Shown: positions 7,941-16,524 of the stretch, one piece after another
Numbering within the stretch: the stretch's first letter is position 1
Layout of the letters: each line of letters opens with the position of its first letter
Translations under genes and position numbers: made by a program
DNA from: an uncultured Oscillospiraceae bacterium
GTDB lineage: Bacteria > Bacillota > Clostridia > Oscillospirales > Oscillospiraceae
Assembly: GCA_944385535.1 (NCBI GenBank)
Contig: CALWXR010000030.1
Span: 1 to 35,997, forward strand
DNA length: 35,997 nt
Direction of reading: 5' to 3'
Notes under the pieces: generated by a model
What the model saw: only the letters and a program-made list of their open reading frames with translations
Database searches by the model: none
What the model was told of the DNA's origin: nothing

Positions 7941-8549
7941 ATGTTTGAACTGCACATCGAGCATACCTTATCCAGCTGTATCCGCCTTGGCAAGGCGGTA
8001 GAAGAATGCTACGGACGGGCGCGGCTTTTTTTCCGGGTGGTGCTGGCGGGCATTCCCTGCGTGCTGGGTTTTGCCCACGGCCTTGAGACCACCTGGGGCC
8101 TGCTGCTGTTTTTGTTCGGCGTTTACCTGTATTATCAGACCTCCTTCATGTATGAGCGGGACGGAAAACGGGCCTGGGAGGGAACCCCGGAGCAGTACCG
8201 CAAGGTGGATTACCTGTTTGGGGACAAGCACCTGACCGTGCGCTCCGGCGGCGCGGAATGCACCGTGGACTATTCCAAGCTTTGCCTGCTGGCCGCGGAC
8301 GGGGCCTACGCCTATCTGTTCATCAATTCCAGCCAGGCATATATGGCTAGTCTGGATTCCCTGGACACCCAGGGCTACCTGGCGTTCCGCAGCTTTATGG
8401 AGGAAAAAACCGGGCTGAAATGGCGCCGGGTCAAGGGCCGGCTGACCTTTATGCAGACCATCCACAAGAATTTGACAGAAACCAAGCTTCAACTCCCCGG
8501 CGTTGGCAAGGGGAGCCGGCGCTTCGGCAGCCGGAAAGGAAAACTTTGA
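7941..8549 (+). CDS. YcxB-like membrane protein of unknown function
   Basis: A 202-residue protein with two adjacent hydrophobic helices (about residues 28-62). A soluble C-terminal half follows with the YcxB-like pattern: GDKHLTVRSGGAECTVDYSKL followed by DGAYAYLFINSSQAYMA and a conserved late segment around FRSFMEEKTG. YcxB-like proteins are widespread in Firmicutes and have no firm function. The GAAAGGA site precedes the ATG. It is placed between the transporter and the catabolic enzymes with only 25 bp to the next gene, so it is probably cotranscribed. The family call rests on pattern recognition and is moderate. Confidence 0.65.
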   Translation: MFELHIEHTLSSCIRLGKAVEECYGRARLFFRVVLAGIPCVLGFAHGLETTWGLLLFLFGVYLYYQTSFMYERDGKRAWEGTPEQYRKVDYLFGDKHLTVRSGGAECTVDYSKLCLLAADGAYAYLFINSSQAYMASLDSLDTQGYLAFRSFMEEKTGLKWRRVKGRLTFMQTIHKNLTETKLQLPGVGKGSRRFGSRKGKL

Positions 8550-8574
8550 TTTTCATAGAAACGAGGGAGCGCCT

Positions 8575-9321
8575 ATGTTGCTGAAAGGGAAGATCGCCAT
8601 GGTCACCGGCGGTTCCACCGGGATCGGAGCGGAGATTGTTCGTTTATTCGCCTCGGAAGGGGCGCTGGTTCTGATCGTATGCAGCAAAAGCATGGCCGCG
8701 GCGGAAGCCCTTGCCCGGGAGGTGGAAGCCTCCGGGGGAAGCGCCGCCTGCTTTCAGGCGGATCTGACCAAGGAGGCGGAGGTTTCCGCTTTGTTTCAGA
8801 AGGTTCGGGACCAATACGGCGCCCTGGACATTTTAATCAACAACGCCGGCCGCACCTACAGCATTGGCTTCCGGGACATTACGGAAGAAACCCTCCGCCG
8901 GGATCTGGACGTGAATTTGACCGGCGCGGTTCTTTGCTCCAAATATGCCGCCCCGCTTTTTGGGGAGCGGGGCTGGATCGTCAATACCGCCTCCATCCGG
9001 GGCATGACCGGCGGGGGCCGTCCCGGGATCATGGGCTACTGTGCCGCGAAGGCGGGACTCATCAACTTTACAAAAAATCTGGCCTTGGAGCTGGCCCCCC
9101 GGGTTTGCGTCAATGCGGTAGCCCCCGGATTTGTCAGGACGGAGTACCTGGACCGGCAGACGCCGCAGCCCCTGAAGGACAGCTGGCTGGCCCAGATTCC
9201 CATGAAGGCGTTCGTGGACATTCGGGAGCTGGCTCAGGTGTACCTGATGCTGGCGACCAGCCGGGCCATGACCGGCACGGTGATCCCGGTGGACGGCGGC
9301 TACACCATTCTCAACCGATAA
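8575..9321 (+). CDS. Short-chain dehydrogenase/reductase (FabG-like)
   Basis: A classical SDR of 248 residues with all hallmark motifs: cofactor loop TGGSTGIG (11-18), NNAG (89-92), Asn114, Ser140, Tyr155 and Lys159 (YCAAK), and VDGGYTI at the C-terminus. It would oxidise or reduce a hydroxyl/keto group with NAD(P)(H). Next to an enoyl-CoA hydratase and a CoA-transferase, a 3-hydroxyacyl-CoA or sugar-alcohol substrate is plausible. The ATG at 8575 follows an ACGAGGGAG site; a longer in-frame start at 8503 would overlap the previous gene and lacks the family N-terminus. Confidence 0.93.
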   Translation: MLLKGKIAMVTGGSTGIGAEIVRLFASEGALVLIVCSKSMAAAEALAREVEASGGSAACFQADLTKEAEVSALFQKVRDQYGALDILINNAGRTYSIGFRDITEETLRRDLDVNLTGAVLCSKYAAPLFGERGWIVNTASIRGMTGGGRPGIMGYCAAKAGLINFTKNLALELAPRVCVNAVAPGFVRTEYLDRQTPQPLKDSWLAQIPMKAFVDIRELAQVYLMLATSRAMTGTVIPVDGGYTILNR

Positions 9322-9339
9322 AACGGGAGGATATCCAAT

Positions 9340-10101
9340 ATGAGTGAATTTATCCGTACCGAAGAACGAAACGGTGTCCTGCTTTTGCAGATCACCTATG
9401 AAAAGACCTTAAACTGCTTAAACAACGATATTTTAGAGGAAATGTGCCGGATCCTCCGCCAGTTTGTCCGGCAGCCCAAGTACCGGGTGCTGATCCTGAC
9501 GGGCACCGGCCGTTCCTTCTGCACCGGCGCGGATCTGAAGGCCTTCACCCAGCTGAGCCAAGAGGGCTGTGTAGATTACTGCATGGATTACGAAGCCAAC
9601 ATTTTCCGCCTGCTCAGTTCTTCCCCAAAGCCTACCATTGCGGCCGTCAACGGGTACGCCATGGGCGGCGGCATGGAACTGGCCCTGGCCTGTGATTTCC
9701 GGATCGGCGTGCCCAAAGCGCTGTTCAGCGCCCCGGAATATGGCTTTGGCTGGGTGCCGGGCTGGGGCGGCGTCCATCGTCTGGGAGCGCTGATCGGCCA
9801 GGCAAAGGCAAAGGAAATGCTGCTTCTTGAAAAGAAGGTTCGGGGAGAAGAGGCTTTGAAGCTGGGTCTTCTCACGGAGCTGGTGGAGGATGGGGAGCGG
9901 CTGCTGGAGCGGGCCTTTGAAATGGGCGCCCAGCTGGCGAAGCTGAACCCTCTGACCGTAACCTATACCAAGACCATCCTCAATGATTCTGAGGTTCCCA
10001 CCTACGACGCGCTGATCCAGGGACTTACCAACGGCGTTACCAGCAAAATGCCCTATTGTCAGGCGCAGATCGAAGAATTCTTTAACAGAAAGAAATCATA
10101 G
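9340..10101 (+). CDS. Enoyl-CoA hydratase/isomerase (crotonase family)
   Basis: A 253-residue crotonase-fold protein. The oxyanion-hole segments are SFCTGADLKAF (59-69) and the GYAMGGG stretch (105-111). Both acid/base residues of bona fide hydratases are present: Glu113 (in GGGMELALACD) and Glu133 (in APEYGFG), with the same 20-residue spacing as Glu144/Glu164 of rat mitochondrial hydratase. It should therefore be able to hydrate enoyl-CoA rather than only isomerise. It lies 18 bp after the SDR gene with a GGGAGG site, inside the operon. The exact acyl-CoA is unknown. Confidence 0.93.
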   Translation: MSEFIRTEERNGVLLLQITYEKTLNCLNNDILEEMCRILRQFVRQPKYRVLILTGTGRSFCTGADLKAFTQLSQEGCVDYCMDYEANIFRLLSSSPKPTIAAVNGYAMGGGMELALACDFRIGVPKALFSAPEYGFGWVPGWGGVHRLGALIGQAKAKEMLLLEKKVRGEEALKLGLLTELVEDGERLLERAFEMGAQLAKLNPLTVTYTKTILNDSEVPTYDALIQGLTNGVTSKMPYCQAQIEEFFNRKKS

Positions 10102-10116
10102 TAAGGAGACGATGTT

Positions 10117-11673
10117 ATGAAGATCATCACCGCGGCGCAGGCGGCTGCCTTGATCGAATCTGGCAAGACCATCGCCCTCAGCGGTTCCGCTGGAACCAGC
10201 CTTTTGGCAGACAGCGTTTTGGAAGCCCTGGAACAGCGGTATCTAACCACCGGCGCGCCCAGGGATCTGAATATTTTCCACCCCCAGGGCGTGGGGGATA
10301 AGAATGTTATGGGCATCTCCCGTCTGGCCCACAAGGGGCTGTGCAAAAAGGTCATTGGCGGACATTGGGGCATGAGCCCCAAAATGGGCCAGCTGGCCAT
10401 GGAAGAGGCCATTGAAGCCTACAACCTGCCCCAGGGAGTCATGGCCCAGATGATGCGCAGCATGGCGGCCAACGGCCCCGGCGTCATTACAAAGATCGGC
10501 CTGGGCACGTACATCGATCCCCGCCAGGAATGCGGACGCATGAATCGGAGCGCCAGGGATTCTCTGGTGGAGGTGATGGAGATCGACGGCGAGGAATGGC
10601 TCCGCTATAAGCCGGTGCCCATCGACATCGCCATTCTCAGAGGCACCACCGCGGACGCGGACGGTTATATCAGCCTGGAGGAAGAAGTCCACTATGACGA
10701 AGTGGTGGCTATGGCCGGCGCCGCGAAAAACAACGGCGGCATGGTGATCGTTCAGGTGAAAAACCTGGCCAAGGCCGACACCATCCCCTGCGCCAAGGTG
10801 AAGATTCCCGGCTATTTGGTGGACTATGTGGTGGTATGTCCCGATCAGCGCCAGTCCATTGACTATTTCTACCGGCCCTCCTACTGCGGCGCCGTTAAGG
10901 AGCCTGTGACCCTTGGCTGGCCCGATTCTGTCTTGAACGAGCGGAAATTCATCGCCCGCCGTCAGGCCATGGAGCTGCGTCCCGGCATGCTGGTGAATAT
11001 CGGCGTGGGCGTTTCCAACGGCGTCCCGCTGATCCTTTCCGAGGAAGGCGTCTGGGATCAGATCACACTGTCGCTGGAGCAGGGCCAAAGCGGCGGCATT
11101 CCCGTTATGGGGATCGATGCCGGTACGATGCTGAACCCTCGGGTGATTTTGGAGCATCCCACCCAGCACGACCTGTACCACGGCGGCATTTTGGACGCCA
11201 CCTGCCTGTCCGCCGCAGAAACGGATTTCAACGGAAACGTCAATGTGAGCAAGCTGGGCAAGAGCCTGACCGGCTGCGGCGGCTTTATTGACATCTCCTC
11301 TGAGACAAAGAAGATTGTTTTCGGCGGCACCCTTTGCGCGAAAAGCAAGGTGAGCTTTGAAGGCGGAAAGGTCACCGTGCTCCAGCAGGGAACCATCCGC
11401 AAGTTTGTGAATAAGGTTCAGCAGATCACCTTCAGCGGCGAACGGGCAAAGCAGCTGAAAAAGCACGTTGTATTTATTACCGAGCGGTGCGTATTCAAGC
11501 TGGAACCGGAGGGCCTGACGCTGATTGAAATCGCCCCGGGGATCGACCTGGAGCGGGACATTCTGGCGGTTATGGATTACCGGCCTCTGATCTCCAAGGA
11601 TCTGAAGCTGATGCCAAAGGAACTGTTCAATGCGGGCCCCATGGGCTTGAAGGAAGCCTGGGCAAAGCTGTAA
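10117..11673 (+). CDS. Acyl-CoA:carboxylate CoA-transferase (family I, propionate CoA-transferase-like)
   Basis: A 518-residue fused two-domain family I CoA-transferase similar in length and layout to propionate CoA-transferase (Pct/YdiF). The N-domain carries the GGHWGMSPKM segment and the C-domain has SLEQGQSGGIP, in which Glu321 is the expected catalytic glutamate forming the glutamyl-CoA thioester. It would activate the imported or derived carboxylate by taking CoA from acetyl-CoA or a similar donor. It lies 15 bp after the hydratase gene with an AAGGAG site, so cotranscription is very likely. Substrate range cannot be inferred. Confidence 0.92.
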   Translation: MKIITAAQAAALIESGKTIALSGSAGTSLLADSVLEALEQRYLTTGAPRDLNIFHPQGVGDKNVMGISRLAHKGLCKKVIGGHWGMSPKMGQLAMEEAIEAYNLPQGVMAQMMRSMAANGPGVITKIGLGTYIDPRQECGRMNRSARDSLVEVMEIDGEEWLRYKPVPIDIAILRGTTADADGYISLEEEVHYDEVVAMAGAAKNNGGMVIVQVKNLAKADTIPCAKVKIPGYLVDYVVVCPDQRQSIDYFYRPSYCGAVKEPVTLGWPDSVLNERKFIARRQAMELRPGMLVNIGVGVSNGVPLILSEEGVWDQITLSLEQGQSGGIPVMGIDAGTMLNPRVILEHPTQHDLYHGGILDATCLSAAETDFNGNVNVSKLGKSLTGCGGFIDISSETKKIVFGGTLCAKSKVSFEGGKVTVLQQGTIRKFVNKVQQITFSGERAKQLKKHVVFITERCVFKLEPEGLTLIEIAPGIDLERDILAVMDYRPLISKDLKLMPKELFNAGPMGLKEAWAKL

Positions 11674-11731
11674 ACAGGGCGGCGGAGGCTCCGCCAAGCC
11701 CGAAAGAGAAGCGCCGCTTCATGGACGGGGG

Positions 11732-12796
11732 ATGGGAGGGATTCCTACGGAGAAAACAAAAACCTTGATCTACGGCGCGGGGGCGCTGGGGACGGTTCTG
11801 GGCGCCCTGCTGGCCAGGGCCGGGGAGGACGTGACCCTGGCCAGCCGCAACGAGGCCCACATTCAGGCCTTGCGGGCGTCAGGCGCGGAGATCCGGGGAA
11901 CGACGGCCCTTGTCCAGCCTGTAAAAGCGGTGCTCCCAAAGGACATAGAGGGCACGTTTCACCAGATTCTGCTGATGACGAAGCAAAATGACAATCCCGC
12001 CGTGGTCACGGCGCTGAAGGGGCATTTGCGGGAGGATGGAGCGATTTGCTGCCTGCAAAACGGCGTGCCGGAGGCAGAGCTGGAAAAGCTCCTTTCCCCG
12101 GATCAGCTGTTAGGCGGCGTGGTCACGTGGAGCGCCACATTCCTCGGCCCCGGAGTCTCGGAGCTGACCAGTCCTGAGGATTCGGTATGCTTTACCATCG
12201 GCACCCCGGACGGCAGGCAGACCCCCCAGCTGACCCGGCTGAAAACGGTTCTGGAAAAGGCGGGAAAGGTGACCGTTACCCATAGGCTTCTGGATCAGCG
12301 GTGGTCAAAGCTGCTAATCAACGCCTCTGTCAGCGCCGTTGCCAGCAGCCTGGGCCTGTGCTGCGGGGGCGTGACGGAGGATCCGATGATACAGCCGGTG
12401 AGCCTGCGGGTGATGAAAGAATGCATCCGCGTGGGCCATAGGGCGGGGATTCAATTTCTTCCCGTAAACGGTCAGGACCTTTGCCGGGAGCTATACTTCC
12501 GCAGCCGGCGGGAGCTGGAGGAAGCCTGCCAGAAAATGCCGGAGATGTTTCGAAGCATCGCCCCGTCCCGATCCAGCATTTTGCAGGATCTTCAAAAGGG
12601 GCGGCGGACGGAGATCCGGGCCCTGAACGGCCTGGTATGCCGCCTGGGCAAGGACTATGGGATCCCCACCCCCTATAACCAAAGGGTGGTGTGGATCATC
12701 GAACAAATCGAAAGGGGAAAGCTTCCCTGGGCCCGGGAGAATCTTTCCTACTATCAAATGCTTGGGGAGATAGAAAATGACGAAGGTTCCCAATGA
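11732..12796 (+). CDS. Ketopantoate reductase (PanE/ApbA) family 2-oxoacid reductase
   Basis: A 354-residue 6-phosphogluconate-dehydrogenase-like oxidoreductase. The NADPH motif GAGALG spans 15-20. Lys193 and Asn197 (RWSKLLINAS) have the same spacing as the catalytic Lys176/Asn180 of E. coli PanE, and the late motif SSILQDLQKGRRTEIRALNG matches the substrate-binding Ser/Glu segment. The protein is longer than E. coli PanE (303 aa). In this operon it more likely reduces a pathway-specific 2-oxo acid than makes pantoate. The start is less sure: the ATG at 11732 has only a GGGGG stretch before it. It overlaps the next gene by 20 bp. Confidence 0.85.
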   Translation: MGGIPTEKTKTLIYGAGALGTVLGALLARAGEDVTLASRNEAHIQALRASGAEIRGTTALVQPVKAVLPKDIEGTFHQILLMTKQNDNPAVVTALKGHLREDGAICCLQNGVPEAELEKLLSPDQLLGGVVTWSATFLGPGVSELTSPEDSVCFTIGTPDGRQTPQLTRLKTVLEKAGKVTVTHRLLDQRWSKLLINASVSAVASSLGLCCGGVTEDPMIQPVSLRVMKECIRVGHRAGIQFLPVNGQDLCRELYFRSRRELEEACQKMPEMFRSIAPSRSSILQDLQKGRRTEIRALNGLVCRLGKDYGIPTPYNQRVVWIIEQIERGKLPWARENLSYYQMLGEIENDEGSQ

Positions 12797-13880
12797 CCAG
12801 CCCCTTTTGTTGGACGCGCCAAGAGCCTGGCGCACCTATACCGGCGGCGCCAACTTGGAGACGCTCCACGGAAGAACGCCGGAAAACAGCCAGTTTCCGG
12901 AAGAATGGATCCTGTCGGTGGTGGAAGCCCACAACGCCGGCCGCGAGGATATTGTGGAGGGGCTCAGCCGCCTTCCGGATTACGAATATGTGACCTTGCG
13001 GGAGGTCATCGGGGAGGATCCCGCCGGTTACTTAGGAAAGACCCATTCCCACCGTTACGGCAAGGCTCTGGGGGTGCTGGCAAAGCTGATCGATTCCGGG
13101 GAACGGCTGACGGTTCAGGTGCATCCGGATCGGGAGGCCGCCCGCCGCTTATTTCAATCGGATTATGGGAAAACGGAATGCTGGCATATTCTGGGGGGCC
13201 AGGCGGTAGATGGGGAGCAGCCCTGCGTCTACCTGGGCTTTCGGCCCGGGATCACCCGGGAGAAATGGAAGCGGCTGTTTGACAGGCAGGACATCCCCGG
13301 AATGCTGGATTGCATGCATAAAATACCGGTCAAGGCCGGGGACACCATCCTGATTACCGGAGGAACGCCCCACGCCATCGGCGCCGGGTGCTTTCTGATA
13401 GAAATTCAGGAGCCTACGGATTATACCATCCGGATCGAGCGCGTGACCCCCAAGGGCCTTCCCATCGCCGACAGCATGTGCCATCAGGGCCTGGGCTTCG
13501 AAACCATGTTCGACTGCTTCCATTACGATGGAATATCCTCCCAGGAGGCGGCGCGCCGCTATTTTATCCAGCCAAAGCCATTGGAGGAAAACTCCGGCGG
13601 CACAAGGCGGCTGCTGATCGGCCCGGAGCATACGGATCTGTTCCAATTGGAGGAGATCATCGTAAAAGATGCTGTGGGAATAAAAAATCCCCCGGTATTT
13701 TGCGGCCTGTACATCCTGGAAGGAAGCGGACAGATCATAACCGCCGGCGGATGCCACCCCGTTGGCAAGGGGCAGCAATATTTCCTCCCGGCGGGAACGG
13801 GGGACTTTACCCTGAAAGCCGCGGGAGGGCCTTTGCGGGTGTTCCGATTCCGCGGCCCCTCCGGCAAGCAAGCCACATGA
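12777..13880 (+). CDS. Class I mannose-6-phosphate isomerase homologue
   Basis: A 367-residue cupin metalloenzyme. The zinc ligands of type I phosphomannose isomerase are all in place: Gln114 and His116 (QVHPD), Glu134 (KTECWHIL) and His199 (GGTPHAIG). EIQEPTDYTIRIE follows and a second cupin lies in the C-terminal third. It would interconvert an aldose and ketose phosphate, or a related sugar. It begins 20 bp inside the preceding gene, so it is translationally coupled to the operon. That makes a pathway-specific sugar substrate as likely as mannose 6-phosphate, so I leave the symbol blank. Confidence 0.88.
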   Translation: MTKVPNDQPLLLDAPRAWRTYTGGANLETLHGRTPENSQFPEEWILSVVEAHNAGREDIVEGLSRLPDYEYVTLREVIGEDPAGYLGKTHSHRYGKALGVLAKLIDSGERLTVQVHPDREAARRLFQSDYGKTECWHILGGQAVDGEQPCVYLGFRPGITREKWKRLFDRQDIPGMLDCMHKIPVKAGDTILITGGTPHAIGAGCFLIEIQEPTDYTIRIERVTPKGLPIADSMCHQGLGFETMFDCFHYDGISSQEAARRYFIQPKPLEENSGGTRRLLIGPEHTDLFQLEEIIVKDAVGIKNPPVFCGLYILEGSGQIITAGGCHPVGKGQQYFLPAGTGDFTLKAAGGPLRVFRFRGPSGKQAT

Positions 13881-13907
13881 CCCAAAATAGAAAATGAGGT
13901 GTATATT

Positions 13908-14330
13908 ATGGCGATTCATGTTCCCGTCACCGTTGGCGAGCAGCTGACCTTCAGCAAGACCATCAGCGACTATGACGTCTATGGATTCGCGGGCATTACC
14001 GGAGATTTTGCCCGAAACCACCTGAACGAGGTTTATATGCGGGAGCACTCCCCCTACGGCAGGCGGATTGCCCATGGCCTGCTGTCGCTGTGCATGTCCT
14101 CTACCTGCTCCACCGCTTTCGCGGAAAAGTCGGAAGTGACCTGCGTTTCCCTTGGCTATGACAAGGTTCGCTTCTTAAAGCCCGTTTTCATAGGGGACAC
14201 CATTACGGTGACCTATACCTGCGTGGAGGTGGATGAGGAAAAGGGACGCTCTTATTCTCAAGTGGACGTGCGCAATCAGGATGGGGAGCTGTGCACCGTG
14301 GCGACGCACATCTTAAAGTACCTGGGCTGA
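13908..14330 (+). CDS. MaoC-like (R)-specific enoyl-CoA hydratase
   Basis: A 140-residue single hot-dog-fold hydratase. The catalytic pair Asp33 and His38 (TGDFARNHLN) has the spacing of Asp31/His36 in PhaJ, followed by the family segment YGRRIAHGLLS. A GTG at 13899 is in frame, but ATG 13908 has GAGGTG six bases upstream and is preferred. It is the second hydratase in this operon. Together with the crotonase-type enzyme this could give opposite stereochemistry, or one may serve a branched or functionalised enoyl-CoA. Confidence 0.87.
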   Translation: MAIHVPVTVGEQLTFSKTISDYDVYGFAGITGDFARNHLNEVYMREHSPYGRRIAHGLLSLCMSSTCSTAFAEKSEVTCVSLGYDKVRFLKPVFIGDTITVTYTCVEVDEEKGRSYSQVDVRNQDGELCTVATHILKYLG

Positions 14331-14334
14331 GGCC

Positions 14335-16269
14335 ATGGATAAGCGGCAGATTACGCTGCTTGGACAGCGGACGGACTATTATAGCTGCAATACCGTGATC
14401 GTCGGCACCGGCGCGTCGGGCTATGCCGCCGCCGTCCGGCTTTACGAGATGGGCCAGAAGGACATTCTGATCCTGACGGAAGGGATCTATATGGGCACCT
14501 CCCGGAATACCGGCAGCGATAAGCAGACCTATTACAAGCTGAATCTGTGCGGAGATACGGAAGATTCCATTGAGGAAATGGCAAAGACCTATTTTCATGG
14601 GGAAAGCATGGACGGAGACATTGCCTTATGCGAGGCGGCAAACAGCCTTCGGTGCTTTTTCTACCTGTGCGAGCTGGGCGTGCCGTTCCCGTTTAACACC
14701 TATGGGGAATACGCCGGTTATAAAACGGACCATGACCCCGGTGCCCGGGCCACTTCTGTGGGGCCTCTGACCAGCAAGGTTATGACAGAGTGCCTGCAGA
14801 AGCGGGCGGAGCAGTATCCCATCGGGATGTTGAACGGAGTCCAGGTGGTTTCCGTCCTCCGGGATGAGGAGAAGTGCCTGGGGCTGCTGGCGCTGGAGAT
14901 CAACACGGGAAAATGGATCCTGATCAACGCGGTGAATGTTGTTTACGCCACCGGCGGGCCCGCGGGGATCTATCAGGATTCCGTCTATCCGGCGAGCCAA
15001 TCCGGGGGCACGGGCGCGGCGCTGCTGGCGGGGGTCAAAGGAAAGAACCTGACGGAATGGCAATACGGCCTGGCCTCCATCCGGTTCCGCTGGAATGTTT
15101 CCGGAAGCTATCAGCAGGTTTTGCCCCGGTATGTCAGTACAAAACAGGATGGTTCCGATCCCAGGGAATTTCTGGGCGCCGGGTTTTCGGACGTTACCGC
15201 CATGCTGGAAGCCCAGTTCCTGAAGGGGTTTCAATGGCCCTTCGACCCCAGAAAAACGGGGAAGGACGGCTCCTCCCGGATCGACCTGCTGGTCTATCGG
15301 GAAATTGCGGAGAAGGGGCGCCGGGTCTGGATGGATTTCCGGGAAAACCCCAGCGGGTTGGCGGTCACAGGGGCGGACGCTTTCGGCGCATTAGGCCCCC
15401 AGGCCCGGGAATATCTGAAAAACTGTGACTGCCTTCTGCCTGCGCCCATTGACAGATTGAAGCGGATGAATCCGGGCGCGGCGGCGCTGTATCGAGCCAA
15501 CGGCATTGATCTGGAACGGGAGATGCTGGAGGTGGCGGTTTGCGCCCAGCATAATAACGGCGGTCTTTCCGGGGATCTGTGGTGGGAAAGCGAGCTGCGT
15601 CATTTCTTCCCGGTGGGGGAGGTCAACGGCAGCCACGGCGTTTACCGCCCGGGAGGCAGCGCCCTCAATGCCGGACAGGTGGGGGCCCTTCGGGCGGCTG
15701 TCCGCATCACCCGGGATTACGCCGATCCCCCGCCGCCTATGGACCGGTTTTTATCCGTGGTTTCCCCGCAGGCGGAGCAGGCGTTTTCCAAAGCGGCCAA
15801 GTGGCAGCGGAAAGAGGGCATACCGCCGGAAGCGCTGAGGCGTTCCCTGGGAAGCCTGATGTCCCGAAACTGCGCCCATATCCGCAGCGCGGACAAGGCC
15901 CGGGAGGCGGTGGAGGAAATTGCCCGTCTGCGCCGTCAATTGGAGGAGGAGACAGCCGTTCAGGAGCCAAAGCAATTGGCCCAGGCATTCCGGGCGGAGG
16001 ATCTGCTGATTACCGCCCATACGCTGGCACAGTGCATTTTGGCTTACATCCGGCATGGCGGCGGAAGCCGCGGCTCCTATCTGATCCAGGGGGCGGGGCT
16101 GGACGAGGGCAGGCACGCCGGAGAAATTCTGGAGGCCCAATGGAGAGACGGAAAGCTTGTAACCAGCTGGCGTCCCGTGCGTCCCATACCCCGGCGCGAT
16201 CAGTGGTTTGAGACCGTGTGGAGAGAATTCCGGGAGGCCGGGCAAACCGCCCGGCTAAGGCATCTGTGA
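14335..16269 (+). CDS. FAD-dependent oxidoreductase, fumarate reductase/succinate dehydrogenase flavoprotein-like
   Basis: A 644-residue flavoprotein. The N-terminal dinucleotide-binding motif GTGASG (24-29) is followed by a long substrate/cap domain. The late FAD segment GEVNGSHGVYRPGGSALNAGQVGA resembles the GE..G.HG..R.GG..L pattern of FrdA, SdhA and NadB. The AQHNNGGLSGD stretch corresponds to the HYTMGG region, though the exact active-site wording differs. It starts 4 bp after maoC and is tightly coupled. Such enzymes reduce a C=C bond of a carboxylate or act as soluble reductases, and here the protein may reduce an unsaturated pathway intermediate. There is no SdhB-type partner nearby. 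Confidence 0.8.
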   Translation: MDKRQITLLGQRTDYYSCNTVIVGTGASGYAAAVRLYEMGQKDILILTEGIYMGTSRNTGSDKQTYYKLNLCGDTEDSIEEMAKTYFHGESMDGDIALCEAANSLRCFFYLCELGVPFPFNTYGEYAGYKTDHDPGARATSVGPLTSKVMTECLQKRAEQYPIGMLNGVQVVSVLRDEEKCLGLLALEINTGKWILINAVNVVYATGGPAGIYQDSVYPASQSGGTGAALLAGVKGKNLTEWQYGLASIRFRWNVSGSYQQVLPRYVSTKQDGSDPREFLGAGFSDVTAMLEAQFLKGFQWPFDPRKTGKDGSSRIDLLVYREIAEKGRRVWMDFRENPSGLAVTGADAFGALGPQAREYLKNCDCLLPAPIDRLKRMNPGAAALYRANGIDLEREMLEVAVCAQHNNGGLSGDLWWESELRHFFPVGEVNGSHGVYRPGGSALNAGQVGALRAAVRITRDYADPPPPMDRFLSVVSPQAEQAFSKAAKWQRKEGIPPEALRRSLGSLMSRNCAHIRSADKAREAVEEIARLRRQLEEETAVQEPKQLAQAFRAEDLLITAHTLAQCILAYIRHGGGSRGSYLIQGAGLDEGRHAGEILEAQWRDGKLVTSWRPVRPIPRRDQWFETVWREFREAGQTARLRHL

Positions 16270-16290
16270 ATCCATCGCCTGTGTCAAAAG

Positions 16291-16395
16291 CGCCGGCCGC
16301 CGGCGTAAGCCTGCTGAATCAGGCGAGATAACCGCTTATTTTCACACTGAAGGTGTGTAATTGGATAAAGGCGGCTGGTTTTAACCGCTTTTATC
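16291..16395 (+). terminator. Hairpin cluster after the flavoprotein gene
   Basis: Three stem-loops lie in this gap: CGCCGGC-c-GCCGGCG (16291-16305), CACAC/GTGTG (16343-16357), and an 11-bp stem GATAAAGGCGG / CCGCTTTTATC (16364-16395, one G-U pair). None has a classic U-run. They probably attenuate or process the message before the isomerase gene. Confidence 0.4.
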
Positions 16396-16524
16396 ATTGG
16401 GGCAGCAATCAATGCGCCCGAATAATGCAAAAACAAGGGGATAGCTTTGGCTTTCAAGCTGGTCTGTGTTACCCACTAAAAAAAGTCAATGGACGAACGT
16501 CATTGTTGTAAGGAGGAACGGGTT

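Noticed and set aside
10243..11697. Minus-strand frame of 484 codons opposite the CoA-transferase
   Set aside because: Shadow of a full-length enzyme with catalytic Glu and normal spacing in the operon; His/Gln-rich composition is typical of antisense translation.
4709..14330. Itaconate degradation as the function of the catabolic cluster
   Set aside because: CoA-transferase and MaoC hydratase fit, but no citramalyl-CoA lyase is present and the sugar isomerases would be unexplained.
14731..14764. ACCCC followed 19 bp later, as a further sigma-I promoter inside the flavoprotein gene
   Set aside because: The downstream hexamer is TGGGGC rather than CGTAWT, and the site is intragenic.
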